DNA of 64,000 bases, from assembly GCA_009885795.1 (NCBI GenBank), contig VFKA01000008.1, positions 62,001-126,000 on the forward strand, given 5' to 3'. Positions 25,972-34,612 of the stretch are shown one piece after another. How positions within the stretch are numbered: the stretch's first letter is position 1; every line of letters begins with the position of its first letter. A program made the position numbers and the translations under genes. The notes below the pieces were generated by a model. It was not told the origin of the DNA, ran no database searches, and worked only from the letters and a program-made list of their open reading frames with translations. The DNA is from Rhodospirillales bacterium. GTDB lineage: Bacteria; Pseudomonadota; Alphaproteobacteria; Dongiales; Dongiaceae.

Positions 25972-27293
25972 CCGCGACCGCCGCGATTCGTCACAAGCCC
26001 TTCCCCTATGTCGAGCGCTTCGCCGCGTTGGCGGCGAGCCTGCCGGGCGCCGGGCATCCGAATGTCGTGGCGCTTCGCCAAGCGGCGGCCGAACAGGCGC
26101 GCCGCGCCGGCCTGCCCACGCAGCGGGTCGAGCCCTGGAAATACACCAGCCTCAATCGCCTGCTCGAAACGGACTTCGAACCGGCGTCGTCCGCCGCGAG
26201 ACCCGCCGCCAACGACGCGGCGGGCTGGACTGTTCCGGGATCGTACCGGCTCGTCTTCGTGAATGGCAGGCTCGCGGGCGGGCGATCGGCGGCCGGCCTG
26301 CCGGACGGCGTCACGCTGACGACCTTGGCCGATGCGCTGGCGCGGGGTGACGATGACTGGGCGACGGGCGCCGCTTCGTCCGGCCATCCCTTCGTCGCGC
26401 TCAACACCGCGTTTCTGACCGACGGCCTCGTGCTGCGGGTCGCGCGCGGGGTCAAGGTGGCCCAGCCGATCCACCTGTTGTTCCTGGGCAGCGGCGAGGC
26501 CGGCGCCTCCGCTATCCATACGCGCCTGGTCATTCGCCTCGAGCCCGGCGCCGGCATCGACGTGATCGAACGGCATGCCGCGTCGGGCGCGGGAGTCTAC
26601 TGGTCGAACCCGGTCTGCGACATCCGCTTGAGCGAAGGCGCCCGCCTCGGCCACGCCAAGTTCATCGACGAAGGCGCCGAGGCGATGCACATCGCGGTCA
26701 CCGGTGTCGAGGTCGCCGCCGATGCCGCCTATGACAGTTTCGTGCTGACGACGGGCGGCGCGCTCGCCCGCAACGAGATCAGGGTGACACTCGATGGCGA
26801 ACGGGCCGGCTGCCGTTTGGACGGCCTCTATCTCGGCCGGGACCGCCAGCACATCGACAACACGACCGAGACTATCCACGCCCAACCCATGACCACCTCC
26901 ACCGAGACCTACAAGGGCGTACTCGAAGGCAAGGCCCGCGCCGTCTTCCAGGGCCGCATCGTGGTACGCCCGGACGCGCAAAAATCCGATGGGCGGCAGC
27001 TCAACAAGACCCTGCTGCTGTCGGATCGGGCCGAGATCGACACCAAGCCCGAGCTCGAAATCCACGCCGACGACGTGAAATGCAGCCACGGCGCGGCGAT
27101 CGGCGAGATCGACGCCGACGCCCTTTTCTACCTGCGCGCGCGCGGTATCGGGGCGGAAGAGGGCACGCGCATGCTCGTCGAAGCCTTCGCCGCCGAACTC
27201 ATCGACGGGATCGCCGACAAGTCCGTGGCATCGCTGGCGCGCGGGCGCCTCGCTGCCTGGCTCGCGGGAAGCGCGCCCGGGGGCACGGCATGA
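25968..27293 (+). CDS. sufD: Fe-S cluster assembly protein SufD
   Basis: A 441-residue SufD, paralogous to SufB. Diagnostic parts are VEPWKYTSLNRL near residue 60, GRDRQHIDNTTETIHAQP, and HADDVKCSHGAAIGEIDADALFYLRARG near the C terminus. It partners SufB and SufC and helps iron entry. It overlaps sufC and sufS by 4 bp each (ATGA). Confidence 0.92.
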   Translation: MTATAAIRHKPFPYVERFAALAASLPGAGHPNVVALRQAAAEQARRAGLPTQRVEPWKYTSLNRLLETDFEPASSAARPAANDAAGWTVPGSYRLVFVNGRLAGGRSAAGLPDGVTLTTLADALARGDDDWATGAASSGHPFVALNTAFLTDGLVLRVARGVKVAQPIHLLFLGSGEAGASAIHTRLVIRLEPGAGIDVIERHAASGAGVYWSNPVCDIRLSEGARLGHAKFIDEGAEAMHIAVTGVEVAADAAYDSFVLTTGGALARNEIRVTLDGERAGCRLDGLYLGRDRQHIDNTTETIHAQPMTTSTETYKGVLEGKARAVFQGRIVVRPDAQKSDGRQLNKTLLLSDRAEIDTKPELEIHADDVKCSHGAAIGEIDADALFYLRARGIGAEEGTRMLVEAFAAELIDGIADKSVASLARGRLAAWLAGSAPGGTA

Positions 27294-28552
27294 CCTCGCA
27301 ACCGCGCCGCTCGCCCCTGCCCTCCGATAATTTCGCGCCCTACGATGTCGAGCGCGTGCGCGCCGATTTCCCGATCCTCGGCCGTAAGGTCCACGGTCAT
27401 CCGCTGGTCTTTCTCGACACCGCGGCCAGCGCGCAGAAGCCCAATGCGGTGCTGGACGCCATGGACCGGTTCTGCCGCGAGGACTACGCCAACGTCCATC
27501 GCGGCGTCTATTACCTGAGCGAGCGGGCGACCCACGCCTATGAGGCGGCGCGCGAAACCGTGCGGGGGTTCGTCAATGCCCGCGAGGCGGCCGAGATCGT
27601 CTTCACCCGCAATACCACCGAAGCCATCAACCTCGTCGCCGCGAGTCATGGCGCAAACTTCCGTCCCGGCGACGAAATTATTCTGTCGGCGATCGAGCAT
27701 CACTCGAACATCGTGCCGTGGCAGATGCTGCGCGAGCGCGCCGGGATTGTGTTGCGCGTGGCGCCGGTGGACGATAGCGGCGAGCTCATTCTCGACGCCT
27801 TCGCCGATCTCCTTGGACCGCGCACGAAGCTCGTCGCCATCACTCACATCTCCAACGCCATCGGCACGGTCATGCCGGTGGCCGAGATCGTGCGCCTCGC
27901 CCATGCGGCCGGCGCCCGTGTCCTCATCGACGGATCGCAAGCCGCGCCGCACCAGGCGATCGACGTCCAGGCGCTCGACTGCGACTTCTATGCCTTCACC
28001 GGCCACAAGCTCTATGGGCCTACCGGCATCGGCGTCCTCTATGGCAAGGCCGAGCTGCTGGCGGCGATGCCGCCCTATCAGAGCGGCGGCGAGATGATCC
28101 GCTCCGTGAGCTTCGAGAAGACCGAATACGCGGCGCCCCCTGCCCGCTTCGAGGCCGGCACGCCCAACATCGTCGGCGCGATCGGTCTGGCCGCCGCGAT
28201 CGATTATGTGGCCACGATCGGGTTCGACAGCATCGCCGCGCACGAGCAGGCACTGCTGCGCCATGGCACGGCGTTGTTGTCCGAGGTGAAGGGTTTGCGC
28301 CTCGTCGGCACGGCCAGGCACAAGGCCGCGATCCTCTCCTTCGTCATCGACGGCGTTCATCCCCATGACGTGGCGACGATTCTCGATCGTTCCGGCATTG
28401 CCGTGCGCGCCGGCCATCACTGCGCGCAGCCGGCCATGGAGCGTTTCGGCGTCTCCGGCACGAGCCGTGCATCCTGCGGGCTCTATACGCGTTTGGACGA
28501 ACTCGACGCCTTGGCGCAAGGCCTGGCGCGGGTCAGGGAGATCTTCGGCTGA
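27290..28552 (+). CDS. sufS: Cysteine desulfurase SufS
   Basis: A 420-residue type II cysteine desulfurase that supplies sulfur for cluster assembly. The PLP lysine is Lys240 (FTGHKLYGPTGIG), and the catalytic cysteine is Cys378 in RAGHHCAQP. The usual R-A-S-F-G-x-Y segment near the end reads RASCGLY, an extra cysteine close to the active-site loop. SufU, encoded immediately after with a TGATG overlap, is the expected sulfur acceptor. Confidence 0.92.
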   Translation: MTSQPRRSPLPSDNFAPYDVERVRADFPILGRKVHGHPLVFLDTAASAQKPNAVLDAMDRFCREDYANVHRGVYYLSERATHAYEAARETVRGFVNAREAAEIVFTRNTTEAINLVAASHGANFRPGDEIILSAIEHHSNIVPWQMLRERAGIVLRVAPVDDSGELILDAFADLLGPRTKLVAITHISNAIGTVMPVAEIVRLAHAAGARVLIDGSQAAPHQAIDVQALDCDFYAFTGHKLYGPTGIGVLYGKAELLAAMPPYQSGGEMIRSVSFEKTEYAAPPARFEAGTPNIVGAIGLAAAIDYVATIGFDSIAAHEQALLRHGTALLSEVKGLRLVGTARHKAAILSFVIDGVHPHDVATILDRSGIAVRAGHHCAQPAMERFGVSGTSRASCGLYTRLDELDALAQGLARVREIFG

Positions 28553-29019
28553 TGTCGGACCTCTCGGACCTCTATCAGGAACTCATCCTCGACCACAGCC
28601 GGTCCCCGCGCAATCTGCGGCGGCCGTCCAATCCCACGGCATCGGCCAAGGGCGACAATCCGCTGTGCGGCGACAAGATCACCGTGTTCCTGACCCTCGA
28701 GGGCGGGCGCGTCGCCGACGCCGCCTTCGAGGGCCGCGGCTGCGCCATCTCCATGGCATCGGCCTCGCTGATGACGGATGCGGTCAAGGGCAAGACGGTC
28801 GAGGAAGCAGAGGCGCTCTTCCAAAAGTTCCAGGCCATGGTCACGGGCAAGAGCGGCGCCGGGAATCATGACGGCGGGGAGATCGACCGCTTAAGCGCGC
28901 TCTCCGGCGTCCAGGCCTATCCGATGCGGGTGAAATGCGCCACGCTGTGCTGGCATACGATGTCCTCGGCGCTGGCTCACCCGGGTGCCACCGTCTCGAC
29001 GGAAAAGTTGGAGGCTTGA
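28552..29019 (+). CDS. sufU: SufU zinc-dependent sulfurtransferase
   Basis: A 155-residue SufU (IscU-like). The zinc/sulfur ligands are visible as Cys39 followed by Asp41 (LCGDKI), Cys64 (RGCAIS) and Cys129 (VKCATLCWH), and the SufU-typical insertion lies between the second and third cysteine. It takes persulfide from SufS for SufBCD. Start and stop are coupled to sufS by one base. Confidence 0.9.
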   Translation: MSDLSDLYQELILDHSRSPRNLRRPSNPTASAKGDNPLCGDKITVFLTLEGGRVADAAFEGRGCAISMASASLMTDAVKGKTVEEAEALFQKFQAMVTGKSGAGNHDGGEIDRLSALSGVQAYPMRVKCATLCWHTMSSALAHPGATVSTEKLEA

Positions 29020-29028
29020 GACGAGGCC

Positions 29029-29391
29029 ATGGACGATCACGCTCAAACCGCCCCTTCCGCGCTGCCTGCGGCCAAGAGCCCGCAAGGCGCCGTGCCCGAC
29101 GCCGTCGTCAGCGCGCTACGCACCGTGTTCGATCCCGAGATCCCGGTCAGCATCTACGATCTGGGTCTCGTCTATCGCTGCGATGTCGATCCGGCCACCG
29201 GCCACGTCGCCATCGACATGACGCTGACCGCGCCGGGGTGCCCCGTCGCCGGCACCATGCCCGGCCTGGTGCGCGACGCGGTCATGAAGGTCGATGGCAT
29301 CAACAACGTGGAAGTGGAACTCGTCTGGGATCCGCCGTGGAACCAGTCGATGATGAGCGAGGCGGCCCGGCTTGAACTCGGCATGTATTGA
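29029..29391 (+). CDS. SufT-like MIP18-family (DUF59) protein
   Basis: A 120-residue DUF59 protein with the family hallmarks VFDPEIPVSIYDLGLVY and MTLTAPGCPVAGTMPG (conserved cysteine), and the C-terminal VELVWDPPW. These proteins help Fe-S cluster maturation or transfer in SUF systems. The position between sufU and sufA supports the SufT-type role. Confidence 0.88.
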   Translation: MDDHAQTAPSALPAAKSPQGAVPDAVVSALRTVFDPEIPVSIYDLGLVYRCDVDPATGHVAIDMTLTAPGCPVAGTMPGLVRDAVMKVDGINNVEVELVWDPPWNQSMMSEAARLELGMY

Positions 29392-29397
29392 GATAGG

Positions 29398-29790
29398 GTG
29401 GATATTGTGACCGACGTGACACTCGAAACAAAGACCCGGCCCGCGCGGCCCCGGCCCTCGGTCATCACGCTGACCGATGCCGCCGCCGAACGGGTGAAGG
29501 CGATCATCGCGCGGGCGCGGGGCGACGAGCCGCCGGTGGCTCTGCGCGTCGGCATCAAGACCAAGGGCTGCTCCGGCCTCTCCTATTCGATCGAGTACGC
29601 GGCGGCCAAGACGCCGGGCGACGAGGTGGTCGAGGCCAAGGGGGTCACCGTCTTCATCGACCCCAAGGCCACCATGTTCATCCTCGGCAGCGAGATGGAC
29701 TATGCCGAAGACAAGCTTCGTTCGGGCTTCGTCTTCCGCAACCCGAACGAAAAAGGCCGCTGCGGCTGCGGCGAATCGTTCCGGGTGTGA
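29398..29790 (+). CDS. A-type Fe-S carrier (SufA/IscA family)
   Basis: A roughly 127-130-residue HesB/IscA protein with the three ligand cysteines in KGCSGLSY and GRCGCGESF. It carries clusters from SufBCD to targets. The frame opens at GTG 29398, but GTG 29407 (VTDVTLETK) sits nine bases after AGGG and may be the real start. It is the last gene of the suf operon. Confidence 0.88.
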   Translation: MDIVTDVTLETKTRPARPRPSVITLTDAAAERVKAIIARARGDEPPVALRVGIKTKGCSGLSYSIEYAAAKTPGDEVVEAKGVTVFIDPKATMFILGSEMDYAEDKLRSGFVFRNPNEKGRCGCGESFRV

Positions 29791-29858
29791 GCGTTAGAAC
29801 CCAGCTCCGTCATTCCGGCGAACGAGGATGTGAAAAAATTGCATCGGCTTGGTTGCGT

Positions 29859-29969
29859 CCTTCGAGACGCGCCCCTTCGGGGCGCTCCTCAGGATGAGGT
29901 TAAGCCTTTATGGCACAAAGAAAAAAACCTCATGCTGAGGAGGCCGCGCAGCGGCCGTCTCGAAGCATG
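29859..29969. repeat. Family A repeat, two inverted copies
   Basis: CCTTCGAGACG...CTCCTCAGGATGAGG (29859-29899) and the inverse CCTCATGCTGAGGAGG...CCGTCTCGAAGCATGA (29928-29969) flank an A-rich spacer. Together they form a long imperfect palindrome in the 322-bp gap after the suf operon; the rest of the gap holds the nirK regulatory region. Confidence 0.8.
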
Positions 29970-30034
29970 AATTCGATCGGACTCCGACGCCATTAAATCC
30001 GGCGAATCCTTCCGGGTCCGATCGGGTCTTTCTA

Positions 30035-30048
30035 TTGATCTAGGTCAA
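30035..30048 (+). promoter_or_regulatory. FNR/FixK/NnrR-type box upstream of nirK
   Basis: TTGATCTAGGTCAA fits the TTGAY-N4-RTCAA consensus exactly. Its centre is about 71 bp before the nirK ATG. A class II activation geometry would place the start of transcription near 30083, with a -10-like CAAAAT at 30071-30076. It suggests control by oxygen limitation or nitric oxide. Confidence 0.65.
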
Positions 30049-30112
30049 GCCTCCTCATTGCCCGGCCGGGCAAAATCTCGGTCGTGCCGACTGGCTCACC
30101 GGGAGTATTCGC

Positions 30113-31852
30113 ATGAAAATGGGCACTCGCTTGACCATCGCCGCCGCGCTTATCGGGGCGATAGCCGCGGCCACGCCGGCCCCGGCGGCGGAAGATATCG
30201 GCGCCGGCGAGCGGATATTCCGCAAGTGCCAGGCCTGTCACAGCCTCGAGGCCGGCGTCGACAAGGTTGGGCCGAGCCTTGCCGGTATCATCGGCCGCGC
30301 GGCGGCCACGTCGCCCGAGTTCCTCTATTCGAGCGCCATGAAGCGGTCGGGGCTTACCTGGGACGACCGGACCCTCGATACGTTCCTCGCCGGCCCATCC
30401 GGCCTCGTGCCCGGCACGAAGATGATTTTCACAGGCGTCAAGAAACCCGAGGACCGCGCCAATCTGATCGCCTACCTGAAGTCGCTCGCTATCGCCGCCG
30501 CGCCGGCCGCGGCGGTCCCGGCGGCGGCGCCCGCGGCGCGCGATCCTTCCATACCGGCCGATTACGTGGCCGACGTGAAGTACACATTGCGCACCGGCAT
30601 CGCCGAGGGCCGCATGGTGTATATCGGCTTCGGCGGCGCCATCGACGGAATCGTCAATCCCGATCTCGGCGCGGCCGAGGGCGACGTGGTGCAGATCACG
30701 CTGATCAACGGCGAGGGGGCCGAGCACGACATCGTGCTAACCGAGCAGGGCGCCGCCTCGCAGCATGTCGTCGCCAAGGGCGCCGCCACGACCATCGCGT
30801 TTCGCGCCAAGGCGCCCGGCACGACCAGCTACTACTGTTCGCTGGCGGGCCACCGCCAGGCCGGCATGGAGGGCCGTTTCGTGGTCAAGGCGCGGGCGCC
30901 GGAGGCGGCGGCGCCGGTGGCGCCCGACATCGTCATGGACCCGGCTTCCGTGCCGCCGCCGGTGGGCGATCGCCCGGCCCAGCATGTCCGCGTCGAGCTG
31001 GACGCCGTGGAGCTGGACGGCCAGTTGGCCGACGGCGCCACCTTCCAGTATTGGACCTTCAACGGCACCGTGCCCGGCCCGTTCCTGCGGGTGCGCGTCG
31101 GCGACACGGTGGAAGTGGTCATGAAGAACGATGCGGATTCCGCCATGATCCATTCGGTGGACTTCCACGCCGCGACCGGCCCCGGCGGCGGCGCGGCGTT
31201 CCTGCAGGTCGATCCGGGCGGCGAGAAGCAGCTCGACTTCAAGGCCTTGGTGCCGGGGATCTACGTCTATCACTGCGCCACGCCGATGGTGGCGCACCAC
31301 ATCGCCAACGGCATGTACGGGCTCATCCTGGTCGAGCCGGAGGGCGGCCTGCCGCCGGTCGACCGCGAGTTCTACGTCATGCAAGGCGAGATCTATACCG
31401 AGGCGCCGTTCGGCCAGCCGGGCAGCCAGGAGTTCAGCGTCGACAAGCTGCTCGCCGAGGCGCCCGAGTACTTTGTGTTCAACGGCGCCGTGGGCGCACT
31501 CACGACCGAGCATGCGCTCAAGGCCCGGGTGGGCGAGACCGTGCGCCTCTACGTCGGCGTCGGCGGTCCCAATTTCACCTCCTCGTTCCATGTCATCGGC
31601 GAGATTTTCGATCGCGTTTACCAGTCGGGCGACCTGTTGAGCCCGCCGGCACGAGGAATTCAAACCGTTTCCGTGCCGCCCGGCGGCGCGGTGGTGACGG
31701 AGTTCAAGCTCGAAGTGCCGGGCCGCTACCTGCTCGTCGATCACGCGCTGAGCCGGCTCGAGCGCGGGTTGCTGGGCTTCCTCATCGTCGAGGGCGAAGC
31801 CAACGAGGACATCTACAAGCCCTACGGGGAGGGCTCGGCCACGGCCCATTAG
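30113..31852 (+). CDS. nirK: Multidomain copper nitrite reductase: cytochrome c, cupredoxin, NirK
   Basis: A 579-residue exported protein. It has a signal peptide (about 1-26), then a class I cytochrome c with CQACH at 39-43 and probable axial Met104. A linker rich in Ala and Pro leads to a cupredoxin with type 1 copper ligands His205, Cys242, His247 and Met252. The C-terminal half is a two-domain NirK: His347, Asp350, His352 (HSVDFH), His387-Cys388, His395/396, Met401, His493 and His544 supply the type 1 and type 2 copper sites and catalytic residues. It should reduce nitrite to NO in the periplasm with built-in electron-transfer modules. An FNR-type box precedes it and hemerythrin follows. 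Confidence 0.88.
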   Translation: MKMGTRLTIAAALIGAIAAATPAPAAEDIGAGERIFRKCQACHSLEAGVDKVGPSLAGIIGRAAATSPEFLYSSAMKRSGLTWDDRTLDTFLAGPSGLVPGTKMIFTGVKKPEDRANLIAYLKSLAIAAAPAAAVPAAAPAARDPSIPADYVADVKYTLRTGIAEGRMVYIGFGGAIDGIVNPDLGAAEGDVVQITLINGEGAEHDIVLTEQGAASQHVVAKGAATTIAFRAKAPGTTSYYCSLAGHRQAGMEGRFVVKARAPEAAAPVAPDIVMDPASVPPPVGDRPAQHVRVELDAVELDGQLADGATFQYWTFNGTVPGPFLRVRVGDTVEVVMKNDADSAMIHSVDFHAATGPGGGAAFLQVDPGGEKQLDFKALVPGIYVYHCATPMVAHHIANGMYGLILVEPEGGLPPVDREFYVMQGEIYTEAPFGQPGSQEFSVDKLLAEAPEYFVFNGAVGALTTEHALKARVGETVRLYVGVGGPNFTSSFHVIGEIFDRVYQSGDLLSPPARGIQTVSVPPGGAVVTEFKLEVPGRYLLVDHALSRLERGLLGFLIVEGEANEDIYKPYGEGSATAH

Positions 31853-31861
31853 AAGGATGCA

Positions 31862-32410
31862 ATGCTAGACATCCTTCACCAGCTTGCCCGCGACCATCGG
31901 AACATGGAACGGCTGCTCGTCCTCATCGAGCGGCAGATGGATGCGCACCGTGGCGGCGCCGCGCTCGACATCGATCTTCCGCGGAACATCCTCGATTACA
32001 TCCTGAATTACCCCGACCGCGTCCACCATCCCAAGGAGGATCTGATCTTCGAACGCTTGCGCCGGATCGATCCCGAGGGGGCGGCGGTCGTCGCCGACGT
32101 CCTCGGCGAACATCCGGCGCTGCGCCAGGCGACCGAATGCTTCGCCAGCACGCTCCGCAACGTGGCCCACGACGCCGAAATCCCGCGCGATTGGTTCGAA
32201 GCCATCGCCCGCAACTACATCGGCAAGACCCGCGCCCACATGCATCAGGAAGAAAAAGTCTTCTTTCCCCGCGCGCTGGCTCGGCTCAAGTACGATGACT
32301 GGCGCGCCATCGACGCCGCCGGCGCCGCCCCCGCCGACCCGCTGTTCGGGCCAACGGTCGAAAAGAAGTACCTTGCCCTGCACGAACGCATCCTGCAGCT
32401 CGGCGAGTGA
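31862..32410 (+). CDS. Hemerythrin-domain protein
   Basis: A 182-residue hemerythrin-like four-helix protein. Candidate di-iron ligands are His12, His55/56 with Glu59 (VHHPKEDLIFE), His84, and His126/His128 with Glu130/131 (HMHQEEKVFF). It starts 9 bp after nirK, so it is almost certainly co-transcribed. A role in binding oxygen or NO, or in repairing metal centres under nitrosative stress, is suggested by that context. Confidence 0.85.
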   Translation: MLDILHQLARDHRNMERLLVLIERQMDAHRGGAALDIDLPRNILDYILNYPDRVHHPKEDLIFERLRRIDPEGAAVVADVLGEHPALRQATECFASTLRNVAHDAEIPRDWFEAIARNYIGKTRAHMHQEEKVFFPRALARLKYDDWRAIDAAGAAPADPLFGPTVEKKYLALHERILQLGE

Positions 32411-32439
32411 CGCCGAAAAAGGAGTCGGGAGTCGTTTAT

Positions 32440-33138
32440 TCAGGCCAGATCGAACAGCAGGAACTCCGCCGGCTTGACGGCCTCGATCTCGACCGCGGGC
32501 TCGTCCGAGAACGCGGCGCCGTCGCCGGCCGCGAGGGCTCGGCCGTTCGCGATCGCCGCGCCCGACGCGATCTGCAACCATGCGTGGCGGCCGAGCCGGA
32601 GTACGTGACGAACCTTCTGGCCGGGCCCGAGGAGCGAGGCGTAAATGTCCGCATCCTGATGAATGTCGACCGCGCCGTCGCGCCCGCCGGGTGCCGCCAC
32701 CAGCCGCAGCCGCCCCCGCCTTTCGGCCGCCGGATATTCGCGCTGCTCGTAACCCGGTTTCAGCCCGGCACGCTCGGGCACGATCCAGATCTGCATCAAA
32801 TGCGTCTCGTCCGTGGCCGAAGGGTTGAACTCGCTGTGAACGACCCCGGTGCCGGCGGTCATGCGCTGGACCTCGCCAGGCCGGATGATGGCGCCGCTGC
32901 CGAGACTGTCCTTATGTTCGAGCGCCCCTTCGAGTATGTAGGTGACGATCTCCATGTCGCGGTGACCGTGCGGCTCGAATCCTCTGCCGGGCGCGACGCG
33001 GTCCTCGTTGATGACGCGGAGCGAGCGGAACCCCATATGCGCCGGATCGTAGTAATTGCCGAACGAGAAGCTGTGGCGGGCGGAGAGCCAACCGAACTCG
33101 GCTTTGCCGCGTTCATCGGCTCGACGAAGGACGATCAT
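32440..33138 (-). CDS. Pirin-family protein
   Basis: A 232-residue bicupin. The metal-binding residues in the N-terminal cupin are His57, His59, His101 and Glu103 (EPHGHRDME and VVHSEFN). The family includes quercetinase-like dioxygenases and regulators. The start is ATG 33138 (MIVLRRADER) rather than the upstream TTG. It is divergent from the exonuclease-like gene. Confidence 0.85.
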   Translation of the reverse strand: MIVLRRADERGKAEFGWLSARHSFSFGNYYDPAHMGFRSLRVINEDRVAPGRGFEPHGHRDMEIVTYILEGALEHKDSLGSGAIIRPGEVQRMTAGTGVVHSEFNPSATDETHLMQIWIVPERAGLKPGYEQREYPAAERRGRLRLVAAPGGRDGAVDIHQDADIYASLLGPGQKVRHVLRLGRHAWLQIASGAAIANGRALAAGDGAAFSDEPAVEIEAVKPAEFLLFDLA

Positions 33139-33170
33139 GGTCAACCTCGACCTTGTTGATTTTCCCGATC

Positions 33171-34190
33171 ATGCCCCAGACCTTTCGTCTTGCCACCTAC
33201 AATCTCGAGAACCTGGGCGATTCGCCCGCCTTGACCGAGCGCGTGGCGGCGCTAAGGCCCCGCCTTGTCGCCCTCGAAGCCGACGTACTCTGCCTGCAGG
33301 AGGTGAACGCCGGGCGGCGGCGGCCTCGCTCTCGCCGCGAACTCACGGCCCTCGACGCGCTGGTGGCGGATACGCCCTATGCCGGATTCCACCGCGCCTG
33401 GACCCGCGACGCGCGCGGCAAGGGGGCGCTCGACATCCACAATCTCGTGGTCTTGAGCCGGTTTCCGATCGTCGCCAGCCAGCAGGTTCGCCATGGTCTC
33501 GTGGCCCCGCCCTTCTATCGCCCGGCGACGGCCGAGCCGCCCGCCAGGACCTCGTCCGCCATCGGCTGGGACCGCCCGCTTCTTCATGTCGGCATCGATG
33601 TCGGGGAGAAGCGGACGCTCCACGTCCTGAACCTCCACCTGCGCGCGCCGCTCGCCGCCTTCGTTTCCGGTCAAAAGGATACGCCGCTGTCCTGGCGCAG
33701 TGTCGGCGGTTGGGCCGAAGGATTCTTCCTCGCCGGCATCAAGCGGACCGGGCAGGCGCTGGAGGCGCGCCTCTTGGTGGACCGGCTCTTGGAGGAAGAC
33801 CCGGATGCCCTCATCGTGGTGTGCGGCGATTTCAATGCCGACCGGTGGGAGATGCCGTTGCGGATTCTCTTGGGCGAGCCCGGCGACACCGGCAATGCCG
33901 GGCTTGACCGCCACGCGCTCGCCGCGCTCGAGGACCGGCTGGCGCCGGAGCGCCGGTACTCCCTCATCCATGCCGGCCGGCGCCTGATGCTCGACCACAT
34001 TCTGGCCTCGCGGGCGTTGGCCCGGCGTTGCCGCTCGGTCGAGGTCGTTAATGACGGACTCCCGGACGAAGCCGTACCGCCGGAGCCCGCGCGCCGCTAC
34101 GCCGGCTCGTACCACGCGCCGGTGACGGCGGCGTTCGAAATGGTAGACCCGGCTACCCGAACTCGGACTCCGGCGGCAGGTGCTTCTTGA
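33171..34190 (+). CDS. Endonuclease/exonuclease/phosphatase-family protein
   Basis: A 339-residue EEP-superfamily hydrolase. Motifs are ATYNLENL, VLCLQEVN (metal-binding Glu), CGDFNAD and LDHILAS near the C terminus. The final SDH motif is altered to S-Y-H (GSYHAPV), with the histidine kept but the aspartate lost, so activity may differ. The substrate (nucleic acid or phosphoester) is unknown. Its 3-prime end overlaps the DUF1801 gene on the other strand by 38 bp. Confidence 0.8.
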   Translation: MPQTFRLATYNLENLGDSPALTERVAALRPRLVALEADVLCLQEVNAGRRRPRSRRELTALDALVADTPYAGFHRAWTRDARGKGALDIHNLVVLSRFPIVASQQVRHGLVAPPFYRPATAEPPARTSSAIGWDRPLLHVGIDVGEKRTLHVLNLHLRAPLAAFVSGQKDTPLSWRSVGGWAEGFFLAGIKRTGQALEARLLVDRLLEEDPDALIVVCGDFNADRWEMPLRILLGEPGDTGNAGLDRHALAALEDRLAPERRYSLIHAGRRLMLDHILASRALARRCRSVEVVNDGLPDEAVPPEPARRYAGSYHAPVTAAFEMVDPATRTRTPAAGAS

Positions 34191-34551
34191 ACTCGACGCT
34201 GGCCTTCAAGAGTCTCTTGAACGCCATCGTCTTGATGTCCTTGAGGTCTCGAACAAGGACGTATCTTGTCTGCCGGCCATCGCCCTCCAGTATGTTGCCT
34301 TCGTCGGGAAGATGGCGGCCATGCTCGAAATAGATTTTCACATGATCCTTGTAGGGGAAGATGCCGCAGGCATATCCGGCCTCCGGATGGCGATAGCCGA
34401 TGGCGCGCCATCCCGGATAGCCGAGTTCGCTGGCTTCCGGGATGGCGGCCTTGATGATGGCTCGCAACCTGTTGGCGACGGCGATGAGTCGGGGCGGGCC
34501 GCCGGCAAGGATCTCTTCCGGCTTGGGTCGAGGTGATTTTTGCCGAGCCAT
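34153..34551 (-). CDS. DUF1801-domain protein
   Basis: A 132-residue protein starting MARQKSPRPKPEE, with the DUF1801/YdhG-like blocks IIKAAIPEASELGYPGWRAIGYRH, GIFPYKDHVKIYFEHG and the C-terminal lysine-rich helix. The family has no firmly assigned function. It is convergent with the nuclease-like gene and divergent from the phosphorylase-like gene. Confidence 0.7.
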   Translation of the reverse strand: MARQKSPRPKPEEILAGGPPRLIAVANRLRAIIKAAIPEASELGYPGWRAIGYRHPEAGYACGIFPYKDHVKIYFEHGRHLPDEGNILEGDGRQTRYVLVRDLKDIKTMAFKRLLKASVEFKKHLPPESEFG

Positions 34552-34612
34552 GCGGGGTGCCGGAGTCCAAGGCTTGCACCCGGCTCGCCGGGCGGATAGA
34601 GCAGAACCGTAG

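Noticed and set aside
29859-29969. Repeated palindromic units considered as a small CRISPR array.
   Set aside because: The units are inverted, not direct, lack equal-length spacers, recur singly elsewhere in the window, and no cas gene is present.
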